Shown here piece after piece: positions 44,922 through 57,475 of a stretch of 64,000 nt of DNA. How positions within the stretch are numbered: position 1 is the first letter of the stretch; the number at the start of each line of letters is the position of its first letter. Origin of the DNA: Microstegium vimineum (Eukaryota; Streptophyta; Magnoliopsida; Poales; Poaceae); assembly GCA_022036555.1 (NCBI GenBank), contig CM039133.1, positions 4,963,184-5,027,183 of the forward strand, given 5' to 3'. Below the pieces are notes generated by a model that had not been told where the DNA came from, searched no databases, and saw only the letters and a program-made list of their open reading frames with translations. The translations under genes and the position numbers were made by a program.

Positions 44922-45605
44922 AAGATGAAGTCCTTCCCTCTTTGTAATAAGCGTAGTAGTGCGAGTATGTTTTAGTCTTGTGTGATGGATGAACTTGATG
45001 TCTTAATGCTTGTATTTATGAACTTGTTTGATTTGGTTCTTTGGTTGTTTGTTAGTGTGAGAAATTGTGGGCCTGTCCACAAGTCTCACAAGATGGATCT
45101 TTAGGTTTAAAGTTTGATAATATCAGTTGGGGTTGATCTGGTCATATGTCTCCTGTGCTGTTTTTTCTGGAGCAGTATCTGTTCTTTGCTTTATATCTCC
45201 AAATCCGTAAATGCTATGTTGATGAAACCCACACACCAGAAATTAGACTTTTGTACCTTTCCAATGCCGCCTGAACCAACCCCATATCTGTTCCGAGCTA
45301 AGAGATGTTGCTGTTGCAAGTTAGTCTTACTGCGCTATCTGTGAACCTAAACAGATCTGGTTGTTTCGAGTTTTTGGACAAATATAGTTGCTGAATCTGA
45401 AAATCAAATGAACATGAAAGTTGTAGAAAACTTTCTGATCTTTCTAGTCATATAAGCAGAATTTCTGTTTAAGTTCCAGAGCTCGAGATATGAACTTTTT
45501 ACTGCACTGCTGTTGTAAAATCATGCCCAGCAAATTTCAGTTTGACACAGACAGGTTATATGCATTACAAAGTCACTAAACCCTACGTCTTTGCTGAAAA
45601 AACAG
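44922..45605 (+). other. Spacer between the extra ORF and gag
   Basis: Nearly 700 bp without a good ORF. It ends AAAAAACAG directly before the gag ATG, compatible with a splice acceptor, so gag may be reached by splicing from an upstream donor. Confidence 0.45.
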
Positions 45606-46739
45606 ATGGACGGCAGAGGTGCTAGAGTTAGTGGTCATGGACGTGGCCGTGGACGTGGAGTTCCTGTCAACCTGCCACCACCACCACCTGCTGCACCTGC
45701 TGTGTCAGTGGAACAACTGATGGGTATGCAGGCACAATTGATGCAAGCCATGATGCATCGCTTGGACAACGAGCCTATTGGAATTCTACTGCCAGTCCAA
45801 GTTAGAGACAAAAGAGGAGAATTCATGAAGGGACGACCTCCCGTCTTCACCCACGCATCCGGCCCTTTGGATGCAGATGATTGACTCCGTGCTGTGGAGA
45901 AGCAGCTAAACATAGCACAATGCAATGACACTGAAAAGGTGTTGTATGCCTCTGGACAGCTACAAGGAGCAACCCAAGATTGGTGAGAATCTTTCCAGTA
46001 TGGACGCCCTGATGATGCTCCTGATGTCACTTGGCAGGAGTTCAGAGAGGAATTCAGATCATACCATATTCCTGAAGGTATGATGGAGTTGAAGCAAGAG
46101 GAGTTCAGATCCCTAAAGCAAGGATCAATGACAGTGGCTGAGTACCGTGACAAGTTTGCTCAATTGTCACGCTATACTCCCCATGAAGTGGCTAGGGATT
46201 GTGACAAGCAGCGCAGATTCCTGAAGGGACTGTATGATGGTCTGCAGCTCCAGCTCATGTCAAATGAGTACCCCAACTATCAGACCTTGGTGAATCGCGC
46301 TATTGTGATTGACAATAAGCGCCGGGAAATGGAAACGAAGAAGAGGAAGCTACAGGGTCAGGCTTCGAACAACAACACTCGCCCTCGACCCTACCCGCAG
46401 CAGAGTTTCCAGGAGAGCAACCAAGGGCAGCCTAATCAGTGGAACAAGGGTCAGTTCCCTCAGCGTAATCAGTTCAAGCAACGTCCTCAAGGTTAGCAAC
46501 AGTTTGGAGGCCAGCGCCCACCTCAGCAGGTCTCTAACCAAGCTCAGCGCCAGATGAATCCAAATACTCTGGCAGTGAAGAACAATAACCCCAACAATAG
46601 TAACAACAACAAGTGTTTCCGTTGTGGGAAAGAAGGGCATATGTCTTACAATTGCCCCGAGAAGCAGAACCAGCAGGCACCCCATAATCAGAACAACTAG
46701 CAGAAAGGAAGGTATCAACCACCCCCAAACACCGGAAGA
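45606..46739 (+). pseudogene. Gypsy gag, four in-frame stop codons
   Basis: The ATG at 45606 follows a CAG. A Gly/Arg-rich N-terminus (GHGRGRGRG) leads to the retrotransposon gag domain (EEFRSLKQGSMTVAEYRDKF, RFLKGLYDGLQLQL) and a Gln/Asn-rich tail. The zinc knuckle is intact (CFRCGKEGHMSYNC, CCHC). The frame is never shifted, but stops occur at 45882 (TGA), 45984 (TGA), 46494 (TAG) and 46698 (TAG). In context these replace Trp, Trp, Gln and Gln, each a single transition. Gag packages the RNA in virus-like particles. The same frame continues into the protease. Confidence 0.9.
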
Positions 46740-49700
46740 GTGAATCATGTGTCCGCTGAAACCACTCAGGAGGCACCTGAGGTTATGATGGGTACGTTTA
46801 ATGTCAACTCATTCCCCGCTACCGTACTCTTTGATTCTGGTGCTTCGCATTATTTCATATCTGAAGCTTTTGTTAGAATGCATAGTATATCTTTGCGTGC
46901 AATGAAAAACCGTATGCAAGTAAATTCACCGGGGGGTAGCATACCAGCTTCTGTTTGGAGTCCTTCCACTAGACTTACCCTAAGGGGGGTAGACTTTGAA
47001 GTGAGTCCAGTTGTGATACCCACAGCTGGAATAGATCTTATTGTGGGAATGGATTGGATGAAACAACACCGAGCTGTGATTCAGTGTCAAGAGAGATGTG
47101 TTGTTGTGACATCACCTAATGGGGATAAGATGTGTGTTGAGGTAGAAATGCAAGCAACACCAAAAGCCACTCTGAACCAGTTATCTGGAGATGCCTTCGA
47201 TGAGGAACAAGTGGTAGAAGAATTTTCGGATGTGTTTCCCGAAGAGTTACCAGGTATGCCACCTGATCATGATGTTGAGTTTCTTATTGAACTTCTACCT
47301 GGTACTGCACCCATAGCTAAAAGACCATATAGAATGGGGGTAAAAGAACTGGAAGAACTTAAGAAACAAATTAGTGAATTGCAAGAAAAGGGTTTTATCC
47401 GCCCTAGTTCTTCACCTTGGGGAGCACCAGTTATATTTGTGGATAAGAAAGATGGTACTAGGAGAATGTGTGTGGACTACCGTTCAAGAATAAATATCCC
47501 TTACCCAGAATAGATGACTTGTTTGACAAGTTGAAAGGTGCATGTGTGTTCTCTAAAATAGATCTCCGCTCTGGATATCACCAATTAAAAATCCTGGCGG
47601 CAGACATACCTAAGACAGCCTTTACCACAAGATATGGGCTATATGAGTATACAGTCATGTCCTTTGGGTTGACTAATGCACCTGCGTATTTTATGTACAT
47701 GATGAACAAGGTGTTCACGGAGTTTTTGGACAAGTTTGTGGTAGTGTTCATAGATGACATTCTAGTCTTCTCTAAAACTAAAGAGCATGCTGAACATTTG
47801 AGGATGGTTTTGCAAAAGCTCAGAGAAAATTAGTTGTATGCCAAGAGAAGTAAATGTGAGTTTTGGTTGAAAGAAGTGTCTTTCTTGGGTCACGTGGTCT
47901 CCAATGGAGGTATAGCAGTAGACCCAAATAAGGTACGAGATGTTCTAAACTGGAAACCCCAACCAATGTTACCGAAATCCGTAGTTTCCTGGGTTTAGCA
48001 GGATACTATAGGAGGTTCATTAAAGGGTTTTCAAAACTAGCTAAACCAATGACAGCCCTGCTAGAGAAAAGTGCCAAGTTTGTGTGGTCTGATAAATGTC
48101 AAACGAACTTTGAAGAGTTGAAGAAAAGGTTGACCACAGCCCCAGTACTGACATTACCAGATCTGAACAAGAGTTTCTCGATCTACTGTGATGCCTCTCG
48201 TCTAGGTCTTGGATGTGTGCTTATGCAAGAAGGAAAAGTTGTGGCATATGCATCCAGGCAATTGAGGAAGCATGAGCTGAATTACCCTACTCATGACTTG
48301 GAATTGGCAGCAGTGGTACATGCTCTAAAGATATAGAGACATTATCTAATAGGGCATAAGTGTGATATCTATACAGACCATAAGAGTTTGAAATATATAT
48401 TCACTCAGTCAGATCTGAATCTGAGACAGCGTCGTTGGCTTGAGCTGATCAAAGATTATGAGTTGGAAGTACATTATCATCCCGGTAAGGCTAATGTAGT
48501 GGCCGATGCACTGAGCAGGAAGAGTTATGCTAATGCTTTAAGAATGAAGCTTATGCCTGCAGAATTGTGTGCCGATATGGAATCTCTTAATTTGGGATTT
48601 ACCATTAATACCATGGAGATAACCATAGAACCCACTCTGGAATAAGAGATACGTAAGGGTCAGTTGGAAGATCCGAGACTGAAAGAAATAGCAGAGAACA
48701 TAGTTCTAGGAAAAGCACCAGGTTTCAGGATGGATGATGATGGTACGTTGTGGTTTGGAAAAAGAATGTGTTCCTGAAGTAAAGTCTATCCGTGATGCCA
48801 TACTTCGAGAAGCACATGATTCCTCTTACTCTATACATCCCGGAAGTACTAAGATGTACCTGGACCTTAAGGAGAAGTATTGGTGGTATGGATTAAAAAG
48901 GGATGTAGCGGAATATGTGGCATTGTGTGACACATGTCAAAAAGTGAAGGCAGAACACCAAAGACCTGCCGGTTTACTTCAGCCAATGAAAATACCTGAG
49001 TGGAAATGGGAAGAAGTAGGAATGGACTTTATAGTCGGATTACCACGTACACAGAGAGGATATGACTCGATCTGGGTAATCGTGGACCGCTTGACTAAAG
49101 TGGCTCACTTCCTACCAGTGAAGACTAACTACTCAGGCGCAAGACTAGCAGAACTATATATGGAAAGGATAGTATGTTTACACGGAGTCCCTAAGAAGAT
49201 TGTATCTGACATAGGTACTCAATTCACATCACAATTCTGGCAGAAATTGCATGATCTTTGGGAACAAAATTGACTTTCAGTACAGCCTACCATCCACAGA
49301 CTGATGGACAGACAGAAAGGACAAACCAAATATTGGAGGATATGTTGAGAGCATGTGCTTTACAACATGGTGCCAGTTGGGACAAGAGTTTGTCCTATGC
49401 TGAATTTTCTTACAACAACAGTTATCAGAATAGTCTGAAAATGGCACCAAATGAGGCTCTGTATGGACGTAAGTGCAGAACTCCTTTATTCTGGAACCAA
49501 ACCGGAGAGACTCAGGTGTTTGGACCAGATGTTCTTCGAGATGCAGAAGAACAAGTAAGAAAAATAAGAGATAACTTAAGAGTTGCACAATCTCGCCAAA
49601 AGAGCTACGCAGACACCCGCAGAAGGGGTCTGTCTTTCGAGATGGGAGATTATGTGTATTTGAAAGTGTCTCCAATGAGAAGTGTAAAGAGGTTCAATAT

Positions 49701-50061
49701 GAAAGGAAAGCTAGCTCCAAGATATGTTGGACCTTTCAAAATTCTCGTGAGACGTGGAGAGGTAGCTTATCAGTTAGAGCTACCCGAGAATTTGTCAGGA
49801 GTACATGATGTATTCCACGTATCTGAGTTGAAGAAGTGTTTAAGGGTACCTGAGGAACAGATCCCTCTAGAAGAGCTGACTATAAAGGAAGATCTCACAT
49901 ATGAAGAGTACCCGATAAGAATCTTGGAAATGGCAGAAAGGTTTACGAGGAGCCGTGTTATAAAGATGTGCAAGGTTCAGTGGAACCGGTACACGGAAGA
50001 CGAGGCTACTTGGGAAAGAGAAGAAGACCTGAGAAAGTCTTATCCGCAGCTGTTCGAGTAA
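46740..50061 (+). pseudogene. Gypsy pol: protease, RT, RNase H, integrase, chromodomain; frameshifted
   Basis: Protease active site LFDSGASHYFIS (about 46830). RT includes RMCVDYR, a small deletion with frameshift at about 47490, then KIDLRSGYHQLKI and catalytic FIDDILVFSK (about 47748). A stop at 47831 and a frameshift near 47960 follow. RNase H has YCDASRLGLG and TDHKSLKYI, with stops at 48334 and 48643. A 2-nt loss near 48770 precedes integrase: the HHCC zinc finger (H..H, CDTCQK), DDE residues in GMDFIVGLP, VSDIGTQF and HPQTDGQTERTNQ, with a frameshift at about 49258. A GPF-type motif and a C-terminal chromodomain (KVQWNRYTEDEATWE) end at TAA 50059. The usual SDRGTQF has Ile for Arg. All catalytic residues remain, but the frame is broken at least four times. 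Confidence 0.93.
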
Positions 50062-50092
50062 GTCCGTCTGGATCTCGAGGAAGATTCCTTTT

Positions 50093-50106
50093 AAGGGGGG
50101 TAGAAT
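50093..50106 (+). other. Polypurine tract of the Gypsy element
   Basis: AAGGGGGGTAGAAT immediately precedes the 3' LTR. The split element at 21369 has a matching GGGGGTAGAAT in reverse complement. Confidence 0.85.
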
Positions 50107-53100
50107 TGTAACACCCAAAATTTTGAATGCATTTACAATAGATGAAAATGATTTATTAAAGGATTTTGTGAGCATTTCATTTAGTGAAATAATAAAAATT
50201 AATTGAATTAAAATCAATTTCTAGTTTAGTAACATGATTGTGCATTCATGCAGCTGCATAATTCTTGTTGAGGTGATTGAGTTTGCAAAACCAAATTCAA
50301 ATGAATTCAAATTGTTTTGAAATTGGATTTCGAAAAGGGAAATAAAAAAAAAATGTTTTGCTCTTTCTCTTTTCTCTCCTGAAGCCCAACCCACCCCTCA
50401 CTCTCCCTCTTTCTCTTGGGCCGCCCAACTAAAGGCCGAAGCCCAACAGCCCACCCAAGCGCCAACTCCCTTCCCCTCTCTCTCTCTCTCTCTGACCATC
50501 GGGTCCCACTTGTCGGCGCCAAACCTCCCTCTCTCTGCTCTCCTTCCTTCGCTCTAACCAGCGGGCCCCGTCTGTCGGCGCCGATCGCCACCGTCCCTCA
50601 CCCTCTCTTCTCTCTCTGCCGCTTGGCCCCCGCTGTCAGGCCCGTCGTCCCCAACCTCCCTCCGCCGAACTCGGACACGCGCGGACGCGCCGCAGACGGC
50701 CACCGCCGCACGATCCTCGCCCCGCTCCCACCCCCGCACCTCGCCCACGATGTCGCAACGGAACCGCACGTCCCGCATGCTCCCTCTCTTGCTATAAAGC
50801 GGAACGCCGCGCGTCTGCTCTCCCCTTTCCCATCTACTATCTGCCGAACGCCGCCGCCGCCGCTGTGTCGCTGAGTAGCCACACCGGAGCTCGAGCAGCC
50901 TCGGTGAGTCCCGTTCCACGCCCGTGTCCTTCCGGCGAATCTCCCGGCCTAATATCTTTCTCTGTGCCCTGCTTATGCCCATAGAACGCCCAACGTCGTG
51001 GACGCAGAGCCCTCGGACCACCGTCGCACGCCGACCGCCGTTCCACGCCGACAAGCCGCACCGAGCCATCTCCGCCCTCCAATCCGACTTGGTGAGCTTC
51101 GCCTTCACCCCCTCTCCCTCTCTGAGTCCTTAATTCGGCGAATTTACGGCCCTCTGGCACTGCTCGCGAGCGTCTCGTGCTGCTGTTAATGGCACCGTCG
51201 TGGTCAGCACTCTCGGGCCGCGCACCGCCTCACCCGAGTGATTCTCTAGCATCGCACGGATACACCACACCTTCCAGCGTCCTCAATTTGACCTCTAATG
51301 CGCTGTATTCACTCCACCACACACACCGATCGAAACTGATCATGGCGCCGCCGCGGACTTCCCTGTTCCGGCAAGCCGCCGCCTCCACCGAGTCCTCGGT
51401 TGCACTCGCACAAGCACGCCGGTTCTCCCGGCGCTTTTGGTTGAAGCCGAGACGGTCGGGAGTGGGTTCTCCGTGTTCGCCGGCGAGATAGTGCCGCCGG
51501 GATCCATGGCGCCGTCTCTATCTTCCTCCCCGCGTTCGACCGAGTGCATCATCGCACTCGCCTCGGTTTTCTCTCCCTTCCCCTGCCCTTGCTTTGCGTT
51601 TTTGTGGCTGGAATCACTAATCCCGTGAACTCCGGCGAGTTACTCGCCGTCGGCGATGGAGCGCCGCCGCGGTCACTACCCCCTCTGGCCGACTCTCTCC
51701 CTCTCCCTCCCTCCGATCTGTTCTAAGCCGCCCGATTATCGATCTGCAGCCAGGATTAAATCCCCGAAGGGGTACGCTCCGCGGTCCACCGTGGACCCGT
51801 AGACCCTCGGGCCCGCGCTGAGTCAGCGGGTGCACGCACTGTGCGGTGCACCGCGCCCTATCCCGAGCCGCCACGTGGCAGTCCTGTCGACCCCGCGCCT
51901 CTGCCCTGGCGCATTCCTGAGTCTACGCTTTCTTGGTTCAGAAAACGTAATCCTGCTCGGTTTATTCCAAAAATGGAAATTGCTATTTACATAAATGTCG
52001 CTGCCTTAGATTGTTTATAAAAACTTTATTTTAACTCCGATTTGGACGATTCGAGTTGCGTTAGATTCGTAATGAAATTCTCTACATGTTAAACCATCTG
52101 TTGATCAAGTTTGAATTATTTAAATTCAAGGATAAATCAAATACTAAAAATGCTCTTAGAGAACTAGTTTAATTCATATCTTTTGCGTTTTAAATCCGAT
52201 TTTTGTGAAATTCGCGTTGCAATGATCGTAGTAATGCGTAGTATCTTTTTATAAACCTTTTAATTCTGTTTACTGTCGATGGTGTACTGTTCTAATATTA
52301 GTTATGTTTGCTTTGTATGTATGCAATTGGAATGCGTGTTGTTGCAATGCCGTGATCGAGTTCAGGCAGTGTGGAGTTTGTTGGTGACCAAGAGTACTTT
52401 GATCAGGAGTGTTTTGACCAGCAGGACTTTGAGAACCAAGGCAAGTATAGCATGGGACCTACCTTGTTATCCTATTCACCGTAATTATAATTTCATGTGC
52501 ATGTGTTTAATTGAATACCCGTAGTATGTTTCCATAGAATTGACAATCCCTTTACCTTGACTCCTATGGGTTATGCATAAGGGTAGATGGCTAGTGCTTT
52601 ATAAATGAATACTTGATCCCTGCCAAATGTTACAATGCTTTGAATGAATTGGTGATCCTGTTATGGCAATTGGAACATAAACCTTTTATAATAACTCACT
52701 GTTGGCTGGGACTGACAGTGCTACCGTGAGAGCTACATGGCTCTGGCTTTAACTCAGTAGTAGGCTCTTTTCTAGCTCGTTAGCGGTTACCCGAAAGGGC
52801 GCATTAGGCTCTTGCCGACCTGGTTATAGTGCGGCCTCTGTCCGAGTTTGAGCGTAGGCTGCGGGTCTTTATGCTACTCGGAAGGGGGGCTCTATCACCC
52901 CTTGCCAATCCTAGCGGCCCTAATCTTGTTAGACGAGATACTATGAAAGGTTTCAGAGTGAACCCCGCCCACTCACCTTGGCAGTGTTATGGGAGTAATT
53001 AACCCGGGCATTCGGGGCATCACGACTCACGGGTAAAGATGCACAACCTCTGCAGAGTGTTAAAACTGATATATCAGCCGTGCTCACGGTCACGAGCGGC

Positions 53101-53646
53101 CCGGAAAACTGACGGTTTAATTAATTAACTTGACCAACATTTATGTTCCTGTTGCCACCATAATGATGATGAGTATGATTCTTTAAAACTTTGGCAGTGG
53201 TATAAGTGGGATCATTTGGGGTTTAAGCATAACCTGATGATACTTAATAATAAAACTTTGACCAACTAAAAGTGCTGAATGCAGTAAGCCAGTGTCAACC
53301 TTTTGAGCTTCATAACCCCATGTTATACTGCTGTGTACGAGTGTACTCACGCTTGTTTTCTTTTCAATTTTGGATAAAAATCCTGGATGGGTAACAGAAG
53401 AAGGAGGCTATGAGGAGTTTCCTGAAGATTTCTAGGCTTGGTCAACCATTTGACCTTCCCTGTGAGATGGAGCCTCAAGAGCTAGTTGTATCTTCCGTCT
53501 GTTTTATTAATTCTTGTAATGGATATATGTTCGTTATGCTTTAAACTCTGTGATGGTACTTTGTAATTTGTGAACTTATGTGTGGATTATTCCTGGGCAC
53601 ACATAATGTTATGCATCCTATTTCGTCCTTGAAATTGGGTGTGACA
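50107..53646 (+). repeat. 3' LTR of the Gypsy element
   Basis: 3540 bp. It differs from the 5' LTR mainly in the GC-rich first third (transitions, a CT-repeat length change at about 50480) and only at scattered positions in the last kilobase. TATAAAG is at 50793-50799. Confidence 0.95.
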
Positions 53647-54013
53647 TTTGTTGCAAAAGACCCATCTAGTGCCAATGACATTGTGATTTTTTGGTCTCTC
53701 AACTAGCTCTCAAACTTGATTTCTAGTGAAGCTGTTGAGCTCTTCATGCATAGCATTCACCCAATCAATATCTTGCAAAGCTTCTTCAATCTCGGTGGGC
53801 TCAATAGATGATACAAATGAGTAGTGTTCACAAAATTAAGTCAATCTTGATCTTGTTTGTACACCTCTTGTAAGATCTCCAATAATGTGATCCAAAGGAT
53901 GATCCCTTGCAATAGATGTAGGTTGGAGTGTTGGAAGTTGATTGCTTGTACTTGGTTATTCATTGGATAGAGTAGATGAACTAGCTTGTTGATCTTGAGT
54001 TGGAGAGGATGAA
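53647..54013 (-). pseudogene. Copia linker and RT start, right of the Gypsy insertion
   Basis: On the minus strand it reads SSPTQDQQASSSTLSNE, DHPLDHIIGDLTRGVQTRS, FCEHYSFVSSIEPTEIEEAL and VIGTRWVFCNK (successive segments). This is the linker before the Copia RT and the RT's first motif. The reading continues at 40246 across the Gypsy element. At least two stop codons are present. The right edge is the TSD ATGAA of the next insertion (54009-54013). Confidence 0.85.
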
Positions 54014-55989
54014 CATTCCTTCCCTCTATGAAGGATGAGTTGTGTCTCCTTTGCGCGAAGCTGCTGGAATTCATCGTATGCCTTGATTCATCTCCGATGT
54101 GAATTCGTCTCAGGACTTACCCAAATTAAATTTGAGAGTATTCTACAGGGGTTAGTCCAACAAAATAACCAGTGTCTACACTATCAATTGTTAGTTCAAT
54201 AACCAAACTAAACTCTATGTCTAATTTAATTAAGGAAGGCATTTTAACCTAAGCACCACGCTTACATTAATATCCTTTAGAAATAAATATTGCCATATGA
54301 AGCACTTCCAAACCAAAGCATACTATAGCAAACAAATGTAGCATGAAAGGATATAGAGATTTATTCAAATGAAGATGAAAGCATTTGATCATGGTGAGAA
54401 ACACACGTTTTTTTATAAACATGCAATGGATTTCAAATAAAAGATGAAACTAAATGGAGGAAAATGTATGCATGATCTAAAATAAACATGTAGTGGAATG
54501 CAGAAATTTAAAAGATAACTACTCATCAAGTTTAGAGTCTATGAGCAAGACTATCTCACCTTAATTGATCAAACTTACCATAACTCACAATGGAAGTTGT
54601 GAGTAATGCAGCATCATTGTTCCGTCACATGAGATGATCTTTGAATTGTTTTGACGGCGGCCTTTTCTCTAATCTACACACGGTTAGAATGATATAAATA
54701 TTTATACATACTTGTGAGATGGCAGGGGTCCAATGTTAATGGATCATCAATGTTTAAAAACCATGAGTTCTTCTCTTTTCTTGTGGAAGCTTGCCGAAAG
54801 GTCGAAACAACTTATGATGTCCTGTCTATTCCACAATTCAATAAACCAACTAGACTAAAGCAGGGGGTAAATGATATGTAATAGTAATTAAAGATAACAA
54901 TCATCACACACGAGAATCCTAAGATAAATGAATAGATAGCTAAAGTGGGAGGACAACGGGAGAGATCAAAGTTCCTTACTTTGGTTCTATGATAACAGGA
55001 GATGGATAAATATAGCGATCACACAATAGCACTTCGGGACATCAGAGCTCCTTGCTACGGAAAGAGACCAGAAGGGGACTAGGAAGGTCTGACTACGGTC
55101 CTATAAACACCAATCCGAATGTGGTGGAATACGTCAGCTGTCAGGACTATCACGATCCTAGGGCTACCTCAACTATCCGTGGCACTGGGTGCAATCTCAG
55201 GTAACCTCTAGTCTAGACACTACGTCTACACTATTAATTACTACTCTAATTATCTAGAATAACTAGAGCACTTGATGCGAGCGAAGATCCTATGCTAAGT
55301 ATATCAACTACATTAACCAATGATAGTATGCATAAGTAAATAGAGAAGATAAATATATTAAAGCATAAGTACTACAAAGATAAGATACAAGATATACCAG
55401 GTCTCTGAAGACTCCTCCAGAACCGGAGCGCACCTCCGTTCTCCCTAACTCCCAACTAGAACTAATCTACTACATTGGAATGTGTAGCCCTAATTCCCTA
55501 GAGTTGAGAGATCATCCTTTCGGGGGATGCCTCTACAACTCCCTGATGATAGATTGAATGGGGATGCTCCAGGGGGGTCTGCACTCTTATTTATAGCCCG
55601 GTGGGATGAACGACGGTCGTTGGATCAACCGACTTAACATAGGGCCTAGATGACTCCTCTAAGGCGGTGGAGGAAACTTCCAGAAGGCGGCGGTAGGCGG
55701 GCCCAGGGGGTACCAGCCCTCTAGGTGGGCCTCTCGGGCCCGCTTCCTTCGGGTGCCTTCTGGGTCCTTCCTGAGTCCGATGGAAACTATTTCCCTGCAG
55801 ATTTATTCTGATATTTTCTCTGATTTGCTTTCCTTTATATGCTTTTTTGGAATAGTCCTTGGAAAATAATGATACCCCAAAACTCGTGGAATTTGTTAGA
55901 TAACCCCTATATTTCTATTATATTCATGTGATTGATCCATTTATCATGTTTACAATTGTATTAAAAGTTGACGCTAAGGACCATTAACA
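54014..55989 (-). mobile_element. LTR-like insertion, probably a solo LTR, TSD ATGAA
   Basis: 1976 bp between matching ATGAA at 54009-54013 and 55990-55994 (ATGAAC matches over 6 bp). Copia reading resumes in frame across it. On the minus strand it begins TGTTAATGGTCC, an LTR-like start, and has GGCTATAAATAAGAG (about 55590) as a promoter. The other end reads GGAAGGAATG rather than ending in CA, so the LTR identity is not fully secured. No gag or pol is present. Confidence 0.65.
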
Positions 55990-57113
55990 ATGAACTAGCT
56001 TGATAGTCATTAAATTGCTCATTGAATGGAGGGCATACTTGATAGTCATTATCTTGCTCATCAATCACCTCTCTCGGCCTAATGTCCCCAATATCCATGT
56101 TCTTCATTGCATTAGCCAATGGTTCACCTCTCACAACATCATGATTGTCACTTTCATCTTGAGATCCATTAGTTTCATCAAACTCAACATCATGTACCTC
56201 CTCAACTATCCCATGAGTAAGATTCTATACTCTATATGCTTTGCTAGTAGTTGAATATCCGTGTAGGAACCCTTCATCATATTTCTTCTTAAATTTTCTC
56301 AATGTTGCAACTTTCTTCAAGATATAGCACTTTCAACCAAACACTCTAAAGTAGGCAATATTTGGCTTTCTTCCATTCAATAGCTCATAAGGTGTCTTCT
56401 CAAGTATCTTGTGGCAATAGAGTCGGTTGCTATAATAGCAAGTCGTGTTGATAGCTTCGGCCCAAAAAAGAATCACTCACATTGTATTCACTAAGCATAG
56501 ATCTTGCCATGTCAATGAGTGTCCTATTCTTCCTCTCAACTAGCCCATTTGATTGAGGTGTATACTTGACCGAGAATTGATGTTTGATTCCATATTCATC
56601 ACATAGCTCATCAACTCTTGTGTTCTTGAACTCACTACCATTGTCACTTCTCACTCTCTTGATAGTTGTTTCAAATTCATTTTGGCATCTCTTGACAAAG
56701 ATCTTGAATGTATCAAATGTATCACTTTTGTCACTAAGAAAGAATACCCATGTATATATAGTGAAGTCATCAACTATCACAAAGCCATATTTGTTTCCAC
56801 CAATGCTAGTGTAGGCGATTGGTCCAAACAATTCCATGTGCAAGAGCTCAAAAGGTTTGCAAGTACTCATCATGCTCTTACTAGGGTGAGTGTTTCCAAC
56901 TTGTTTGCCGGCTTGACAAGAGCTACAAAGCTTATCCTTTTCAAATACCACATCTTTCAAGCCTCTAACTAGATCACGCTTGACAAGTCTATTCAATTGT
57001 TTCATTCCAACATGACCAAGTCTTCTATGTCATAACCAACTCATGCTAGATTTGGATAGCAAGCAAGTTGACAATTGAGTTTCTCTAGCATTGAAATCAA
57101 CTAAGTATAGATT
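55990..57113 (-). pseudogene. Copia integrase and downstream linker
   Basis: On the minus strand: the pre-integrase zinc finger (HRRLGH..., CSSCQAGK), then integrase with the catalytic Asp in VIVDDFT, Asp in RSDNGSEF and Glu in PQSNGLVERKNRT. A frameshift near 56465 separates these from the conserved follow-on (NGRKPNIAYFRVFGCKCY). A TGA at 57030-57032 interrupts the finger where the family has Trp. The linker is acidic and ends in a QASS segment at the insertion edge. The DDE triad is complete. Confidence 0.88.
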
Positions 57114-57475
57114 CTAATATCTAAATCCGTTGAATATCACGTCAGAGTCATCTACACTTATGATCTCTACATCATCAACTCCAAATATGCATTTGAAACC
57201 AAGATCACATTGTTGAGCTACGGATAGCAAGTTGAAGTTCAAGCTCTCTACTAGCAATACATTGGATATGTTCATGTCATTTGATATGGCAATCTTACCA
57301 AGCCCTTTGACCTTGCCTTTGCCATTGTCACAAAATGTGATAGATTCAACCCCATTGCAATCATTTGGCTTTATATAATTGAACATTCTTGAATTTTCGG
57401 TCATATGTTGAGTGCATCCACTATCAAGCACCCAATGCCTCCCTCCGACTTTATAATTGACCTACAAAACAATTC
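57114..57475 (-). pseudogene. Copia protease
   Basis: LDSGCTQHMTENSRMF carries the Asp-Ser-Gly active site of the retropepsin, followed by VKGLGKI and LLSVAQQCDLG, the usual Copia protease context. The frame is open from 57431 to 57114. The stop at 57114-57116 separates it from the integrase finger, where relatives read through. Confidence 0.85.

Larger units (their letters stand above)
40247..53646 (+). mobile_element. Full-length Gypsy chromovirus (Tekay/Del-like), TSD TTTGT
   Basis: Two LTRs (3537 and 3540 bp), both starting TGTAACACCC and ending GGGTGTGACA, flank an internal region with primer site, extra ORF, gag, PR-RT-RH-INT, a C-terminal chromodomain and a polypurine tract. The TSD TTTGT is perfect at 40242-40246 and 53647-53651. 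The domain order is Gypsy; the chromodomain and very long LTRs fit the Tekay/Del clade. Sampled by eye, the LTRs differ by roughly 1-3%, so insertion was recent. The proteins are broken, so it cannot move by itself. Confidence 0.96.
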
